DNA of 64,000 bases. Origin: Rikenellaceae bacterium. GTDB taxonomy: Bacteria; Bacteroidota; Bacteroidia; Bacteroidales; Rikenellaceae. The position numbers and the translations under genes were made by a program. The stretch lies in NCBI GenBank assembly GCA_021201795.1, contig JAJQEF010000017.1, forward strand, positions 30,052 to 94,051, written 5' to 3'. How positions within the stretch are numbered: the first letter of the stretch is position 1; each line of letters opens with the position of its first letter. The notes beneath the pieces were generated by a model that was not told where the DNA came from, ran no database searches, and saw only the letters and a list, made by a program, of their open reading frames with translations. Shown piece by piece: positions 49,817 to 59,014 of the stretch.

Positions 49817-49821
49817 TTTGT

Positions 49822-51126
49822 TTAAGGTCTCATCGAATTATAGAGTCTTTCGTATTTCTGGAAATTCTGCATCATATCTTCGCTATCATCCTTGAACCTG
49901 TCATAAATATTTCTCATAAGGTTGACAGTCGTTATATCAGCAGGGTCCAGTTCATGGGCTCTTTGCAGATATGGCAGAGCATCGAGGAATACCTGATTTA
50001 TCTGATCTTTCATCTGCTCGTATTTTTCCTGCTCTTCGACAGGGATTTCGTTCAGTTCGTTTATCAGATCATCCGTACTACGTACCATAGCGATTGCAAG
50101 ATTGAAGAAAGATCCGAAATCGTCAGGTTTGATTTCAGCAGATTTTTTGAAATAATCTATCGCCCTCGCATAATTATCATCTTTAAGGAAGCTGGTTCCC
50201 AGACCGAAATGGAACAGATAATTATTCGGCTCCTGTGCGATTCCCTGCTCTATGATCGGCATTATTTCCTCGACATCTTTTCCGGTAGCAGAATACATTA
50301 CTACAAGAAACTCGATAAGTTCCGTATAAGCAGGATATTTCTCAATTCCTTCCCTTAAAACTTTTTCACTGTTTTCATTATCATTTTTACCTTGATAAGC
50401 GAAATAAAGAAGTTTGTAAGTATCGCCGTTATTATAGAAACCAAGGTCTTTCACTTGTTCCAGATACTTGATCGCATTGTCGTAATTTTCGTCCAGTATC
50501 GATATAAAACCGGCATTATAAGCAAATATGGTATCAACTACTTCGACAGGAGGATTTTTGGAATAATCATATACTTTACCGAATGCCTCCGCTGCTTTCT
50601 TATAATCTGCTCTCGCATATGTAACATCCGCTTCCTGTTTATATCCGGTGATCACTTTTTCGATAAGCGGTTTAACACTGTTAAGTGTCTTAGGATCAAT
50701 TTCAAGGGCTTTCTGGTATGATTCGTAAGCAGTCTGGAGGGCATTATCGTCGATGCTGACTTTTTGCTCCCAGAACGCAATTTTGCCTTCATCCATAAAT
50801 ACATCATAGTTATCGTACACCCATACTTCGTATTCCCTGTTCTTAGCCTCTCTTACAACCCTTTCTTTAGGATCGCCGGAGTTCTGGCGAAGGTCGTCAG
50901 CGGACATAGTACGAAATATTCCCTGTAATGGCGCCATGGCTGCGTCATAGTAATTATTACCGCGCGTTATCCATGTATTGGCACGGATATTCTTCTTCGG
51001 ATCTACAATATCAGCTTCACTCGATTCAATTTTTTTCCTAAACTGGTCCGCATTGAACCGTGGTGATTGTGCTGAAGCGCCGAATAAGGTTCCGGCAGCA
51101 ATTAATAACAATAATAACTTTTTCAT
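49822..51126 (-). CDS. Secreted tetratricopeptide-repeat protein
   Basis: From the ATG at 51126 this 434-residue protein has a signal peptide (LLLLLIAAGTLFGASAQ) and several TPR units, for example ALEIDPKTLNSVKPLIEK, YKKAAEAFGKVYDYSK, PNNYLFHFGLGTSFLKDDNY and ARAIDYFKKSAEIKPDD. TPR proteins scaffold protein complexes; a periplasmic location is inferred. It follows gyrA after 16 bases, a pairing that also occurs in other Bacteroidales, so it is likely cotranscribed with gyrA. Confidence 0.88.
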   Translation of the reverse strand: MKKLLLLLIAAGTLFGASAQSPRFNADQFRKKIESSEADIVDPKKNIRANTWITRGNNYYDAAMAPLQGIFRTMSADDLRQNSGDPKERVVREAKNREYEVWVYDNYDVFMDEGKIAFWEQKVSIDDNALQTAYESYQKALEIDPKTLNSVKPLIEKVITGYKQEADVTYARADYKKAAEAFGKVYDYSKNPPVEVVDTIFAYNAGFISILDENYDNAIKYLEQVKDLGFYNNGDTYKLLYFAYQGKNDNENSEKVLREGIEKYPAYTELIEFLVVMYSATGKDVEEIMPIIEQGIAQEPNNYLFHFGLGTSFLKDDNYARAIDYFKKSAEIKPDDFGSFFNLAIAMVRSTDDLINELNEIPVEEQEKYEQMKDQINQVFLDALPYLQRAHELDPADITTVNLMRNIYDRFKDDSEDMMQNFQKYERLYNSMRP

Positions 51127-51142
51127 AACCATTGTATTAAAT

Positions 51143-53638
51143 TTAATTTTCTTCTGCTGTTACTTCCTCTGTCACTGTTTCGTCAGTATCTTCACTTTTC
51201 GGTATAGCTATAACGGAAGCTATGGAGTCGTTATTTTTCAGGTTTATTACTTTTACACCCTGCGTAGCCCTGCCGGTAACTCGAATATCCGAAACAGGAA
51301 TACGTATAGTCACACCGGATTTATTTATTATCATCAGGTCGTTCTCATCCGTAACAGACTGTATAGAAACCAACTTACCGGTTTTATCGGTAACCTGAAG
51401 GGTTTTAACCCCCTTACCGCCCCTGTTGGTAATACGGTAATCGCCAATATCCGTACGCTTGCCGTATCCGTTTTCAGACACTACCAATATTTCTATCTTC
51501 TGATCTGGTTCAACACAAACCATACCGACTACTTCATCATGGTCTTCTATATTAATACCTCGCACTCCGGCTGCCGTACGACCTATCGGACGCACACCAC
51601 CTTCATTGAACCTGATAGCCTTACCTTCTTTCGCCGCGATAATGATTTCGCTTTTACCGCTTGTCAGGTTGGCATCGATAAGCTGGTCGCCAGGTTTGAT
51701 AGTGATGGCATTTACTCCGTTCACCCTCGGTCTCGAATATGCTTCAAGAGTGGTTTTCTTGATTATACCGCTCTTGGTACACATCACGATATAATTATTC
51801 GTCACGTATTCCTTATCATCAAGTTTGCGGACATTTATAAACGCTTTGACTTTGTCGTCGGATTCGATCTGGATAAGATTCTGCAATGCACGACCATTAG
51901 ATGCGCGTGTTCCTTCAGGAATTTCGTAAACTTTCAACCAATAGCATCTTCCCTTCTCGGTGAAAAGAATCATGGTATTGTGCATTGTCGTCACATAAAT
52001 ATGCTCGATAAAATCTTCTTCCCTTGTCGCGCTTCCTTTCATACCTACGCCTCCCCGGCTCTGAGTGCGGTACTCCGTGAGAGGGGTTCTTTTTATGTAG
52101 CCCATGTGTGAAATAGTGATTACCATTTCATCGTCCGCATAGAAATCTTCCGGATTGAAATCTTCCGCACTGAACACTATATCTGTTCTACGTTTATCTC
52201 CGTATTTTTCTTTCATCTCGAGCATTTCACCTTTCATTACCTGTTTCTGTAATTCGGGATCGCTGAGAAGTTGGTTAAGATATTCGATATGTTTCATTAG
52301 TTCGTCATACTCGGCTTTGAGTTTATCTCTTTCAAGTCCAGTCAAAGCCCTGAGGCGCATATCTATGATAGCCTGGGTCTGAACATCGGACAAGCCGAAT
52401 CTCTCCATAAGGGAGATTTTAGCTTTATCCGGGCTGTCGGATGAACGTATGATCGAAATTATTTCGTCTATATGGTCGAGAGCTATTAAAAGTCCCTCCA
52501 GTATATGCGCTCTTTTTTCTGCCTGCTTAAGGTCGTACCGCGTCCTGCGTATAACTACTTCGTGCCTGTGTTTTACAAAATTGCCTATAAGATCGCGAAG
52601 ATTGAGCATCATCGGCCGGCCATCGACGAGGGCTATATTATTTACCGGGAACGACGACTGGAGCGGAGTATGTTTGAACAGGTTGTTTAATACAACGCTG
52701 GCTCTGGCATTCTGTTTAAGTATAATAACGATACGCATACCATTACGGTCCGACTCGTCATTTATATAGGAAATTCCCTCGAGTTTTTTATCGTTTATAA
52801 GATCGGCGATCTTTTTGATCATTTCCGCCTTGTTGACCATATAAGGGATCTCGGTTACGACTATACATTCGCGTCCCGAATGAGTATGTTCGATCTCTGT
52901 TCTGGAGCGCATTATAACGCGTCCCTGCCCTGTTTCGAAGGCTTCACGCACTCCTTCATATCCGTAAATAATACCTCCTGTCGGGAAATCCGGAGCTTTC
53001 ACATACTCCATAAGTCCCGGAACGTCTATTTCCGGATTATCGATATAAGCGCATACGGCATCCAAAACTTCGGACAGATTGTGAGGCGGCATATTAGTAG
53101 CCATACCGACAGCGATACCTGAAGTACCGTTTACCATCAGGAGCGGGATTTTAGTTGGAAGAACCGTCGGTTCCGGAATAGAGTCGTCGAAGTTGAGCGT
53201 GAAGTCCACGGTTTCCTTATCGATATCTTCCATCGCCTCTTCTGCGATCCTTCTCATCCTCGCTTCGGTGTAACGCATCGCCGCGGGACTATCGCCGTCT
53301 ACCGACCCGAAGTTACCCTGCCCATCGACGAGCGGATATCTCAGGGACCATTCTTGGGCCATACGAACCATAGCGCCGTAAACGGAAGAGTCCCCGTGAG
53401 GGTGGAATTTACCCAACACGTCCCCTACGATCCTGGCGGACTTTTTATATGGTTTATCCGAATACAGATTCAATTCATTGTACATGCCGTACAATACGCG
53501 TCTATGAACAGGTTTCATCCCATCCCTGACATCCGGCAAAGCACGTGAAACAATCACCGACATCGAGTAATCGATGTAGGATTTCTTCATCTCCTCTTCG
53601 ATATTAATCTTTATAATCCTTGATTCTTCTTCTGCCAT
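51143..53638 (-). CDS. gyrA: DNA gyrase subunit A
   Basis: Breakage-reunion subunit of gyrase. The 831-residue protein has the winged-helix core with catalytic Tyr123 in [10 protein letters not shown], the quinolone-resistance region [12 protein letters not shown] (Ser84 corresponds to E. coli Ser83), and a C-terminal beta-pinwheel of six repeats with the GyrA-box-like [10 protein letters not shown] and final acidic tail ([14 protein letters not shown]). The -7 box is about 55 bases upstream. gyrB is not in the window. Confidence 0.97.
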   Translation of the reverse strand: MAEEESRIIKINIEEEMKKSYIDYSMSVIVSRALPDVRDGMKPVHRRVLYGMYNELNLYSDKPYKKSARIVGDVLGKFHPHGDSSVYGAMVRMAQEWSLRYPLVDGQGNFGSVDGDSPAAMRYTEARMRRIAEEAMEDIDKETVDFTLNFDDSIPEPTVLPTKIPLLMVNGTSGIAVGMATNMPPHNLSEVLDAVCAYIDNPEIDVPGLMEYVKAPDFPTGGIIYGYEGVREAFETGQGRVIMRSRTEIEHTHSGRECIVVTEIPYMVNKAEMIKKIADLINDKKLEGISYINDESDRNGMRIVIILKQNARASVVLNNLFKHTPLQSSFPVNNIALVDGRPMMLNLRDLIGNFVKHRHEVVIRRTRYDLKQAEKRAHILEGLLIALDHIDEIISIIRSSDSPDKAKISLMERFGLSDVQTQAIIDMRLRALTGLERDKLKAEYDELMKHIEYLNQLLSDPELQKQVMKGEMLEMKEKYGDKRRTDIVFSAEDFNPEDFYADDEMVITISHMGYIKRTPLTEYRTQSRGGVGMKGSATREEDFIEHIYVTTMHNTMILFTEKGRCYWLKVYEIPEGTRASNGRALQNLIQIESDDKVKAFINVRKLDDKEYVTNNYIVMCTKSGIIKKTTLEAYSRPRVNGVNAITIKPGDQLIDANLTSGKSEIIIAAKEGKAIRFNEGGVRPIGRTAAGVRGINIEDHDEVVGMVCVEPDQKIEILVVSENGYGKRTDIGDYRITNRGGKGVKTLQVTDKTGKLVSIQSVTDENDLMIINKSGVTIRIPVSDIRVTGRATQGVKVINLKNNDSIASVIAIPKSEDTDETVTEEVTAEEN

Positions 53639-53690
53639 ACTTTTTATTGTGTACCTTTTTAAGTTTCAAATTGTGAAGTTCATTAACGTG

Positions 53691-53698
53691 CAAATGTA
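53691..53698 (-). promoter_or_regulatory. Probable -7 box for gyrA
   Basis: TACATTTG on the minus strand, a perfect TAnnTTTG match. It lies in the 169-base gap between gyrA and the divergent M20 gene. Confidence 0.5.
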
Positions 53699-53771
53699 CG
53701 GAAAAAAAGCAAAAAAACAGTACTCCGTGACATTATATTAAAAATAAATTAATTATTTAATTAATATTTTT

Positions 53772-53779
53772 TACATTTG
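53772..53779 (+). promoter_or_regulatory. Probable -7 box for the M20 amidohydrolase gene
   Basis: TACATTTG, a perfect TAnnTTTG match 28 bases before the ATG at 53808. It also argues against an upstream TTG start at 53784. Confidence 0.5.
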
Positions 53780-53807
53780 AGCATTGTCCAATAATATACA
53801 AGCAATT

Positions 53808-55001
53808 ATGCCTTTTACAGAATATATATCGGCGATAACTGAAAAAATCTTTTCCGAAATAACCGAGCTTAGAAGAGACATTCACAAACACCCGGAGCTC
53901 TCGTTCAAAGAATTCGGAACGGCCCTGAAGATCGAAGAGTTCCTTAACAGTAACTGCATAAAGAACATACGGGTGGTAGAAACAGGCGTTCTTGCTATAA
54001 TAGACGGAAAAAATCCGGCCCCTGAAAATCCGGTCATTCTCCGTGCGGATACAGATGCCCTTAAGATACAGGAAGAGACCGGACTCGACTTTGCTTCGGT
54101 TTATGACGGCATCATGCACGCCTGCGGACACGACATTCATACGGCATGCCTTGCCGGATCTCTTAAGGTCTTAAACAGCATGAAAGATAAATTCAACGGA
54201 ACGGTATGGGGGTTGTTCCAGCCGGGCGAGGAATATCTTCCGGGAGGGGCCTCTTTAGTTTTAAAAGAAGAAATTTTCCGGACGGTTAAACCGAAGGTCG
54301 TGATCGGACAACACGTGACTCCGGAATTCGAAGCCGGGAAATTCGGTTTTCGGGAAGGAACCTATATGGCGTCGAGCGATGAGATCCGTATCACAGTGAG
54401 CGGTACAGGCGGACATGGAGGACTGCCACACATGCTCACCGATCCGGTAGTAGCGGCGGCCCAGATGATCGTTTCTCTGCAGCAGATCGTAAGCAGGAAT
54501 GCGGATGCGAGTATCCCTACGGTTCTTTCATTCGGCAGATTTATTGCAGACGGTGCTACCAACATAATACCGTCAACTGTAGAGATTGCCGGGACACTCC
54601 GCACATTGGACGAGGAATGGAGAAAACACGTAAAACAAAGGATAGTCGAGATATGCAATGGAACAGCAGAAGCCTTTAACGTAAAAGCGGAAGTTAAAAT
54701 CGGCGACGGTTACCCTTGCGTAGTGAATGATCCCGACGTGACCGGAATATTACGCAGGGAAGCAATAGAGATTGTTGGGAAAGAAAACATCGTCGATCTC
54801 GGATTACGTATGACATCGGAAGACTTCGGTTTCTATTCGCAAAAATACCTGTCGGTTTTTTACCGCCTCGGTTCAGGGTTCAGCGACGGTACCGAACCGG
54901 GAAGTCCGCATACATCTTCCTTTATTGTAAATGAGGAATCCATACCTTACGGCATAAAGCTGATGGCTTCGGCAGCATTGAAATTTCTGGAAATCAGATA
55001 A
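53808..55001 (+). CDS. M20-family amidohydrolase (aminoacylase/hippurate-hydrolase type)
   Basis: A 397-residue zinc- or manganese-dependent amidohydrolase. It has RRDIHKHPELSFKEFGT at the N-terminus, the metal-binding RADTDAL and HACGHDIHTA motifs, GLFQPGEE, the dimerisation-domain motif GTGGHGGLPH, and a conserved C-terminal MTSEDFGFYSQK. Family members hydrolyse N-acyl or N-acetyl amino acids. No signal peptide, so cytoplasmic. Two acyltransferase-like genes lie convergent to its 3' side; the stop overlaps the first by 8 bases. Confidence 0.9.
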   Translation: MPFTEYISAITEKIFSEITELRRDIHKHPELSFKEFGTALKIEEFLNSNCIKNIRVVETGVLAIIDGKNPAPENPVILRADTDALKIQEETGLDFASVYDGIMHACGHDIHTACLAGSLKVLNSMKDKFNGTVWGLFQPGEEYLPGGASLVLKEEIFRTVKPKVVIGQHVTPEFEAGKFGFREGTYMASSDEIRITVSGTGGHGGLPHMLTDPVVAAAQMIVSLQQIVSRNADASIPTVLSFGRFIADGATNIIPSTVEIAGTLRTLDEEWRKHVKQRIVEICNGTAEAFNVKAEVKIGDGYPCVVNDPDVTGILRREAIEIVGKENIVDLGLRMTSEDFGFYSQKYLSVFYRLGSGFSDGTEPGSPHTSSFIVNEESIPYGIKLMASAALKFLEIR

Positions 55002-55926
55002 AAAGTTCGGCAAAAAAGTTCGGACGGCTCACGGCACCGAATTTATGTTTCGCAATGGAATTAGTGACGCCCATATATACGGTACGTATTCCACGGCAAA
55101 TGGAATCTTCAATGGATTTAAGGGTTAGGTTGTGCCACAAATATAAATTATCTATACGCTCGAAACCGATATACTGATGTACGCAGGCCGCGTCGTTATA
55201 TAATAAAAGCATAAAACCCAGTATTCGGTCCTTCTCGATATCTCTTACTACCAAAGCAACAGCCTGCTCCCCGAATTCTTTCTTTACTGCTGCAAAATAT
55301 TCAGGCGGATATGGAGGCGCGTCGTATTCGGTTGATCGCAGACAGACATCTTCGTAGAGAGGATAAAGTTCATCTAAAAGCGGAAGATAGTCGGACTCCG
55401 GATAAAATGAATACCTGTCGCGGGGAACCGCATTCAAATATTGTTTTACCTGATATTTATATTTGGACCTCAATGTATCTACATATTCCTCCGTGGATTT
55501 AACTTTTTCCGGGATAATTAATTCGGAAACATCCAAAGCCCTTAAAAAAGAGATATTATGCGGTTGTGGTTGATTATCATTAAAATCCCGGTAAACGATC
55601 TTTTTCAGGTCGGGGAATTTATTTTGAATAATTTCTGAGGATTGCCTGACGAATTCCATGAAATCCATTTTATCATTGTCATACCAGAAATGTCTTCCCG
55701 ATGTTTCGGGAGTTCCTGTTTCTGCCGTGTCATTATCGATCATGAGAGGAAATATTATTTCCGGTGCATCTGGCCTGCCTTTGATAAAGTAATAAAAGCT
55801 CGTGTCCGGAAACATATTTTCACATACGGCAAACAGGCGTTTATCCAGACACACGTTATTTCGGGAAATATATTTTTCCCATAAATTGTTTGGTACGGAT
55901 TTTATTGTATCATAATATTCCCACAT
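54994..55926 (-). CDS. GNAT/FemAB-like acyltransferase
   Basis: From the ATG at 55926 a 310-residue cytoplasmic protein. It has the pattern of large GNAT or FemAB-like N-acyltransferases: IIFPLMIDND early, a basic segment STEEYVDTLRSKYKYQVKQY near 170, then the conserved acyl-CoA-binding-like end VVRDIEKDRILGFMLLLYND, VHQYIGFERI and IRTVYMGVTNSIAKHKFG. The acceptor is unknown (a lipid, amino acid or peptide amine). It shares a 29-base gap with the divergent GNAT gene. The assignment is by fold pattern only. Confidence 0.6.
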   Translation of the reverse strand: MWEYYDTIKSVPNNLWEKYISRNNVCLDKRLFAVCENMFPDTSFYYFIKGRPDAPEIIFPLMIDNDTAETGTPETSGRHFWYDNDKMDFMEFVRQSSEIIQNKFPDLKKIVYRDFNDNQPQPHNISFLRALDVSELIIPEKVKSTEEYVDTLRSKYKYQVKQYLNAVPRDRYSFYPESDYLPLLDELYPLYEDVCLRSTEYDAPPYPPEYFAAVKKEFGEQAVALVVRDIEKDRILGFMLLLYNDAACVHQYIGFERIDNLYLWHNLTLKSIEDSICRGIRTVYMGVTNSIAKHKFGAVSRPNFFAELFI

Positions 55927-55955
55927 AGTATTTAATTTTGACAAACTTTAGTCCA

Positions 55956-56465
55956 ATGATTAAGATAACTGATTTCGACACTAATTTATATACAAATTTT
56001 TTAACAGAAGTATTTCCCAAAGTATTTCCGGACTACAATATCGAAGAACTATCCCGCTGCATCGATCTTACGGGGAAAAAAATAATAAAATGCGCAATCG
56101 CTTTATACGATAACATTCCTGCCGGTTTTATGTTTTACCGGGAATTCGATGAATTTATTTATTGTGAATACATAGGAGTCGATGAAAAATTCAGGAACAA
56201 AGGCATTGCATCGGAAATATTGGAAAAAATATGTAAATCCGACTCGAAACAATGGATATTCGAAGTCGAGAAAGAACGGTCGGAGAATAAAACCAGCAAT
56301 ATTTTTCGTAAGATAGGATTTGTGGAAAATCCGTTCCCTTATGATATGCCACGCGCGGAAGAGATTAATCCGAATGCGGTCTACACACTGTGGTCGAAGT
56401 ACCCCCTGAGTCGGAATGATTTCAATCATATATATACAACACTCCGCGATGATAATGATTTCTAA
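55956..56465 (+). CDS. GNAT-family N-acetyltransferase
   Basis: A 169-residue single GNAT domain. The acetyl-CoA loop motif is EYIGVDEKFRNKGIASEIL (R/Q-x-x-G-x-A form) near residue 72, followed by WIFEVEKERSE and a FRKIGFVE end. Acceptor unknown. ATG 55956 is preferred to TTG 55938. Its stop overlaps the end of the convergent DUF2156 gene by 4 bases. Confidence 0.82.
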   Translation: MIKITDFDTNLYTNFLTEVFPKVFPDYNIEELSRCIDLTGKKIIKCAIALYDNIPAGFMFYREFDEFIYCEYIGVDEKFRNKGIASEILEKICKSDSKQWIFEVEKERSENKTSNIFRKIGFVENPFPYDMPRAEEINPNAVYTLWSKYPLSRNDFNHIYTTLRDDNDF

Positions 56466-57313
56466 CAGTAAACCGTAACGGTATAAAGTTCCAGCAGATA
56501 ATCCGGATAATACGAGAGTTTATTTTTCCGCAACCCTTCTATACCGAGGTCCTCTGCAAGATTAAAATACCGGTAATGACTGAATTCCTTAAAGAACTCC
56601 TGGTACAAGATCGCAACTATGCCCTTGAGGGAATGGTCGGCCCTCAGGAATAACCCGGCCGCAGTCTGTTTATCTTCCGATAGCGAGGTAATAAGTAAAG
56701 CAGATATTTGTCCGTCGATCCTTATTATGCCGCCGTCCAGGTAGAGTTTTCCGTAATTATCGAGTGCGAAGACCAGAGCATCGTTATCTCCGTCGAAACT
56801 CTCGTTTCCGCTGAATTTTTGTGAAAAATCCCTGCATTCGGTTATATTTTCCGAAGTTATAATTTCAAAGGACCAGTTGTAATTCTTTTTCACAAAATTT
56901 ACAAAATTTCTTTTGGACTGCAGATGTTTTCCAGTATACATTCTAAAGCTATCTGCAGAATAGATATACTCGAAATTGTCACGCACCGGAATAGAATCGA
57001 ATTTGTATCCATTTTCATTCAGAACATTTATATTTTCGGAAGTTACCTTGTGCATTACCACCTGATTATTTACAGAGGATGCCAGCAAACGATCGAGAGG
57101 CTTGGAGATATCCTGATAACCAACAGGAAAAAACAGACGGTTTCCGTTTATTCTGAACAATATAACTTCATCTGTTTCGGCAAATTCGACATCCAGAATA
57201 TCCTTCCATATAAAAAAAGATTCGAAACAAATAATTAATTGTTGAGACTGATGCATTCGAAGTTTTTCCCGTATAAGTCCGGAATCAGATATTTCTATTT
57301 TCCTAAAATTCAT
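56462..57313 (-). CDS. DUF2156 (LPG synthetase C-terminal-like) protein
   Basis: A 283-residue protein of the DUF2156/phosphatidylglycerol lysyltransferase C-terminal family, which has a double GNAT fold. Recognised by FRKIEISDSGLI, FFIWKDILDVEF, the basic motif GKHLQSKRNFVNFVKKNY near 130 and YFNLAEDLGIEGLRKNKLSYYP near the end. Relatives move aminoacyl groups from tRNA to lipids; free-standing forms in Bacteroidetes have unknown substrates. It lacks membrane helices. Confidence 0.82.
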   Translation of the reverse strand: MNFRKIEISDSGLIREKLRMHQSQQLIICFESFFIWKDILDVEFAETDEVILFRINGNRLFFPVGYQDISKPLDRLLASSVNNQVVMHKVTSENINVLNENGYKFDSIPVRDNFEYIYSADSFRMYTGKHLQSKRNFVNFVKKNYNWSFEIITSENITECRDFSQKFSGNESFDGDNDALVFALDNYGKLYLDGGIIRIDGQISALLITSLSEDKQTAAGLFLRADHSLKGIVAILYQEFFKEFSHYRYFNLAEDLGIEGLRKNKLSYYPDYLLELYTVTVYC

Positions 57314-57382
57314 GCAGAAGATTTTGAATACAAAGATAATGCAACAATAAACTTAAATTGCCGGATCGTCAGAATTAAATAT

Positions 57383-57418
57383 ATATAAAAAACGGCTAAA
57401 GAATTAATTCTTTAGCCG
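57383..57418 (-). terminator. Terminator of the OMP operon
   Basis: Stem CGGCTAAAGA / TCTTTAGCCG with loop ATTAAT. On the minus strand it is followed by TTTTTTATAT, so it ends transcription of the outer-membrane protein gene. Confidence 0.82.
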
Positions 57419-57441
57419 CCGGAAAATTCATGTCTCTTATA

Positions 57442-58980
57442 TTAAAACCTGACACTTGCTGTCAATATTACATTGTTCCTTTTGTTATCAGTTTTATATA
57501 CACCGGATTTATACATACCGTCATTGAAAAACTGATAAGTAACATCTTTCTGATCCATGTATACATAGGCGAAATCGAGACTCCAGTTTCCGGTACGGTA
57601 CCCAAGACCTATCGAATAATTGTTGCTTTTGCCATAATCCTGATAGTCGTCGTAACTGTAAACCGAGTCATAATAAGCATAACCCAATCTCAAGAATACG
57701 TTAGGAGTAAGAATCGCTTCCGCACCGACTCTGATATTATTAGCAGGTTTGTAATACTCTTCGACATCGTCGGTTATGGACATAACTTCGTACGTCCATC
57801 CTGACTCATAGAACTTCATTTTATTGTACCATACGCGTTCGTAGTCCAGAGATATAACTCCTAACGGTCCGATAGTAGGTGAATTTATACTATATGAAAG
57901 TCCGGCCATAAACCGTGTCGGAGTCTGGATATTATACGAATCCCTTAACGATTCTGTTCTGTCATAAACACCCTGTCCGACCATATAATCATTATAGTAG
58001 CTATCCATTTCCGCGAAATAATATTCGTCCATAGAGATATAAGTCGGAGTGTGTACGGCAAGACTGATCCTCAGATCCTGTATAGGACGTGCGATAATAC
58101 CGAATTTAAAATTCCATGCAGTTCCGTCCTGTTTAAGATGTTGGACATAATTGTAATGACTAAGTCCGTAAGCTGAGTTGTTTTCAGGAGTCTCGGTATA
58201 TCTCAACGTCTCTTTATACGTAATGTCCTGTATGCCGAACCCAAATCCCATATAAAAAACATTCATAAAATTTATTCCTGCTGCAAGATCATACTGACCT
58301 ACATTACCACTTGTGGCACGGTTAAGCCTCGAACTGAATATAGCATTATCAGGATCGAATAGATCTTTAGGGTAATATCCATTATCGTAATCCAACAGAT
58401 ACGTATTATATGCAAGAATTCCGTCCCACGCTCCAAAATTATTTCCAGTGTATCTTATAGGATCTCCGTTTGACGGTGGAATAATACCGCTTCTCGCTAT
58501 TTGAGAGCCGAAATAGTCAATCATTGAAGTACGCGATCTTCCGGCAACAGTAGTATTCGCATTGAAATCTGCAAGTCGTGAATAACCAAAACCGAATGTA
58601 AAACTAGTGACGATTCCAGGACCGTTGTATACATTAAAAGCACCGCCGAAATTATTCAGTATAAACCTCGTCCTATCCGCGTTACTCCCAAAGGTTCCCA
58701 TATCGTCAACATTTAATGTTTTGGCTTTATTCATAGTTATGGTTGGGGATATAGATATTTCCGAACGTCTATACATACCGAGACCTGCAGGATTTATCGC
58801 TGAGGAAGAATAATCCGCACCCAGTGAAGAGAATGCTCCTCCCATAGAGGCCGAACGTGCCGTACCGAAACTATAGTTATACTGTGAAAATCTGAGTAGG
58901 TCCTCATGGTTCTGAGCTGAGACTGAAATACATCCCAACGCTAAGAATGCTGCTACAAATAAAGATCGTATCTTATCCAT
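57442..58980 (-). CDS. Outer-membrane beta-barrel protein (OMPP1/FadL-like)
   Basis: From the ATG at 58980 this 512-residue protein has a signal peptide (IRSLFVAAFLALGCISVSAQ) and the family start motif NYSFGTARSASMGGAFSSLGAD followed by SSAINPAGLGMYRRSEIS. The rest consists of alternating amphipathic strands rich in Tyr and Gly, ending in Phe (ILTASVRF), the usual outer-membrane insertion signal. OMPP1/FadL proteins move hydrophobic compounds such as fatty acids. The frame is open further upstream, but that part overlaps the neighbouring gene and lacks a signal peptide. It follows the Ser-rich gene after 34 bases, so they are likely cotranscribed. Confidence 0.88.
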   Translation of the reverse strand: MDKIRSLFVAAFLALGCISVSAQNHEDLLRFSQYNYSFGTARSASMGGAFSSLGADYSSSAINPAGLGMYRRSEISISPTITMNKAKTLNVDDMGTFGSNADRTRFILNNFGGAFNVYNGPGIVTSFTFGFGYSRLADFNANTTVAGRSRTSMIDYFGSQIARSGIIPPSNGDPIRYTGNNFGAWDGILAYNTYLLDYDNGYYPKDLFDPDNAIFSSRLNRATSGNVGQYDLAAGINFMNVFYMGFGFGIQDITYKETLRYTETPENNSAYGLSHYNYVQHLKQDGTAWNFKFGIIARPIQDLRISLAVHTPTYISMDEYYFAEMDSYYNDYMVGQGVYDRTESLRDSYNIQTPTRFMAGLSYSINSPTIGPLGVISLDYERVWYNKMKFYESGWTYEVMSITDDVEEYYKPANNIRVGAEAILTPNVFLRLGYAYYDSVYSYDDYQDYGKSNNYSIGLGYRTGNWSLDFAYVYMDQKDVTYQFFNDGMYKSGVYKTDNKRNNVILTASVRF

Positions 58981-59014
58981 AATATATCTGTTATAATTTT
59001 TTACATCGTATTGA

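Noticed and set aside
50978..52111. A 377-codon open frame on the plus strand.
   Set aside because: It lies antisense across the TPR and gyrA genes, both clearly coding on the other strand; it has no recognisable domain and its length follows from codon bias in the opposite strand.
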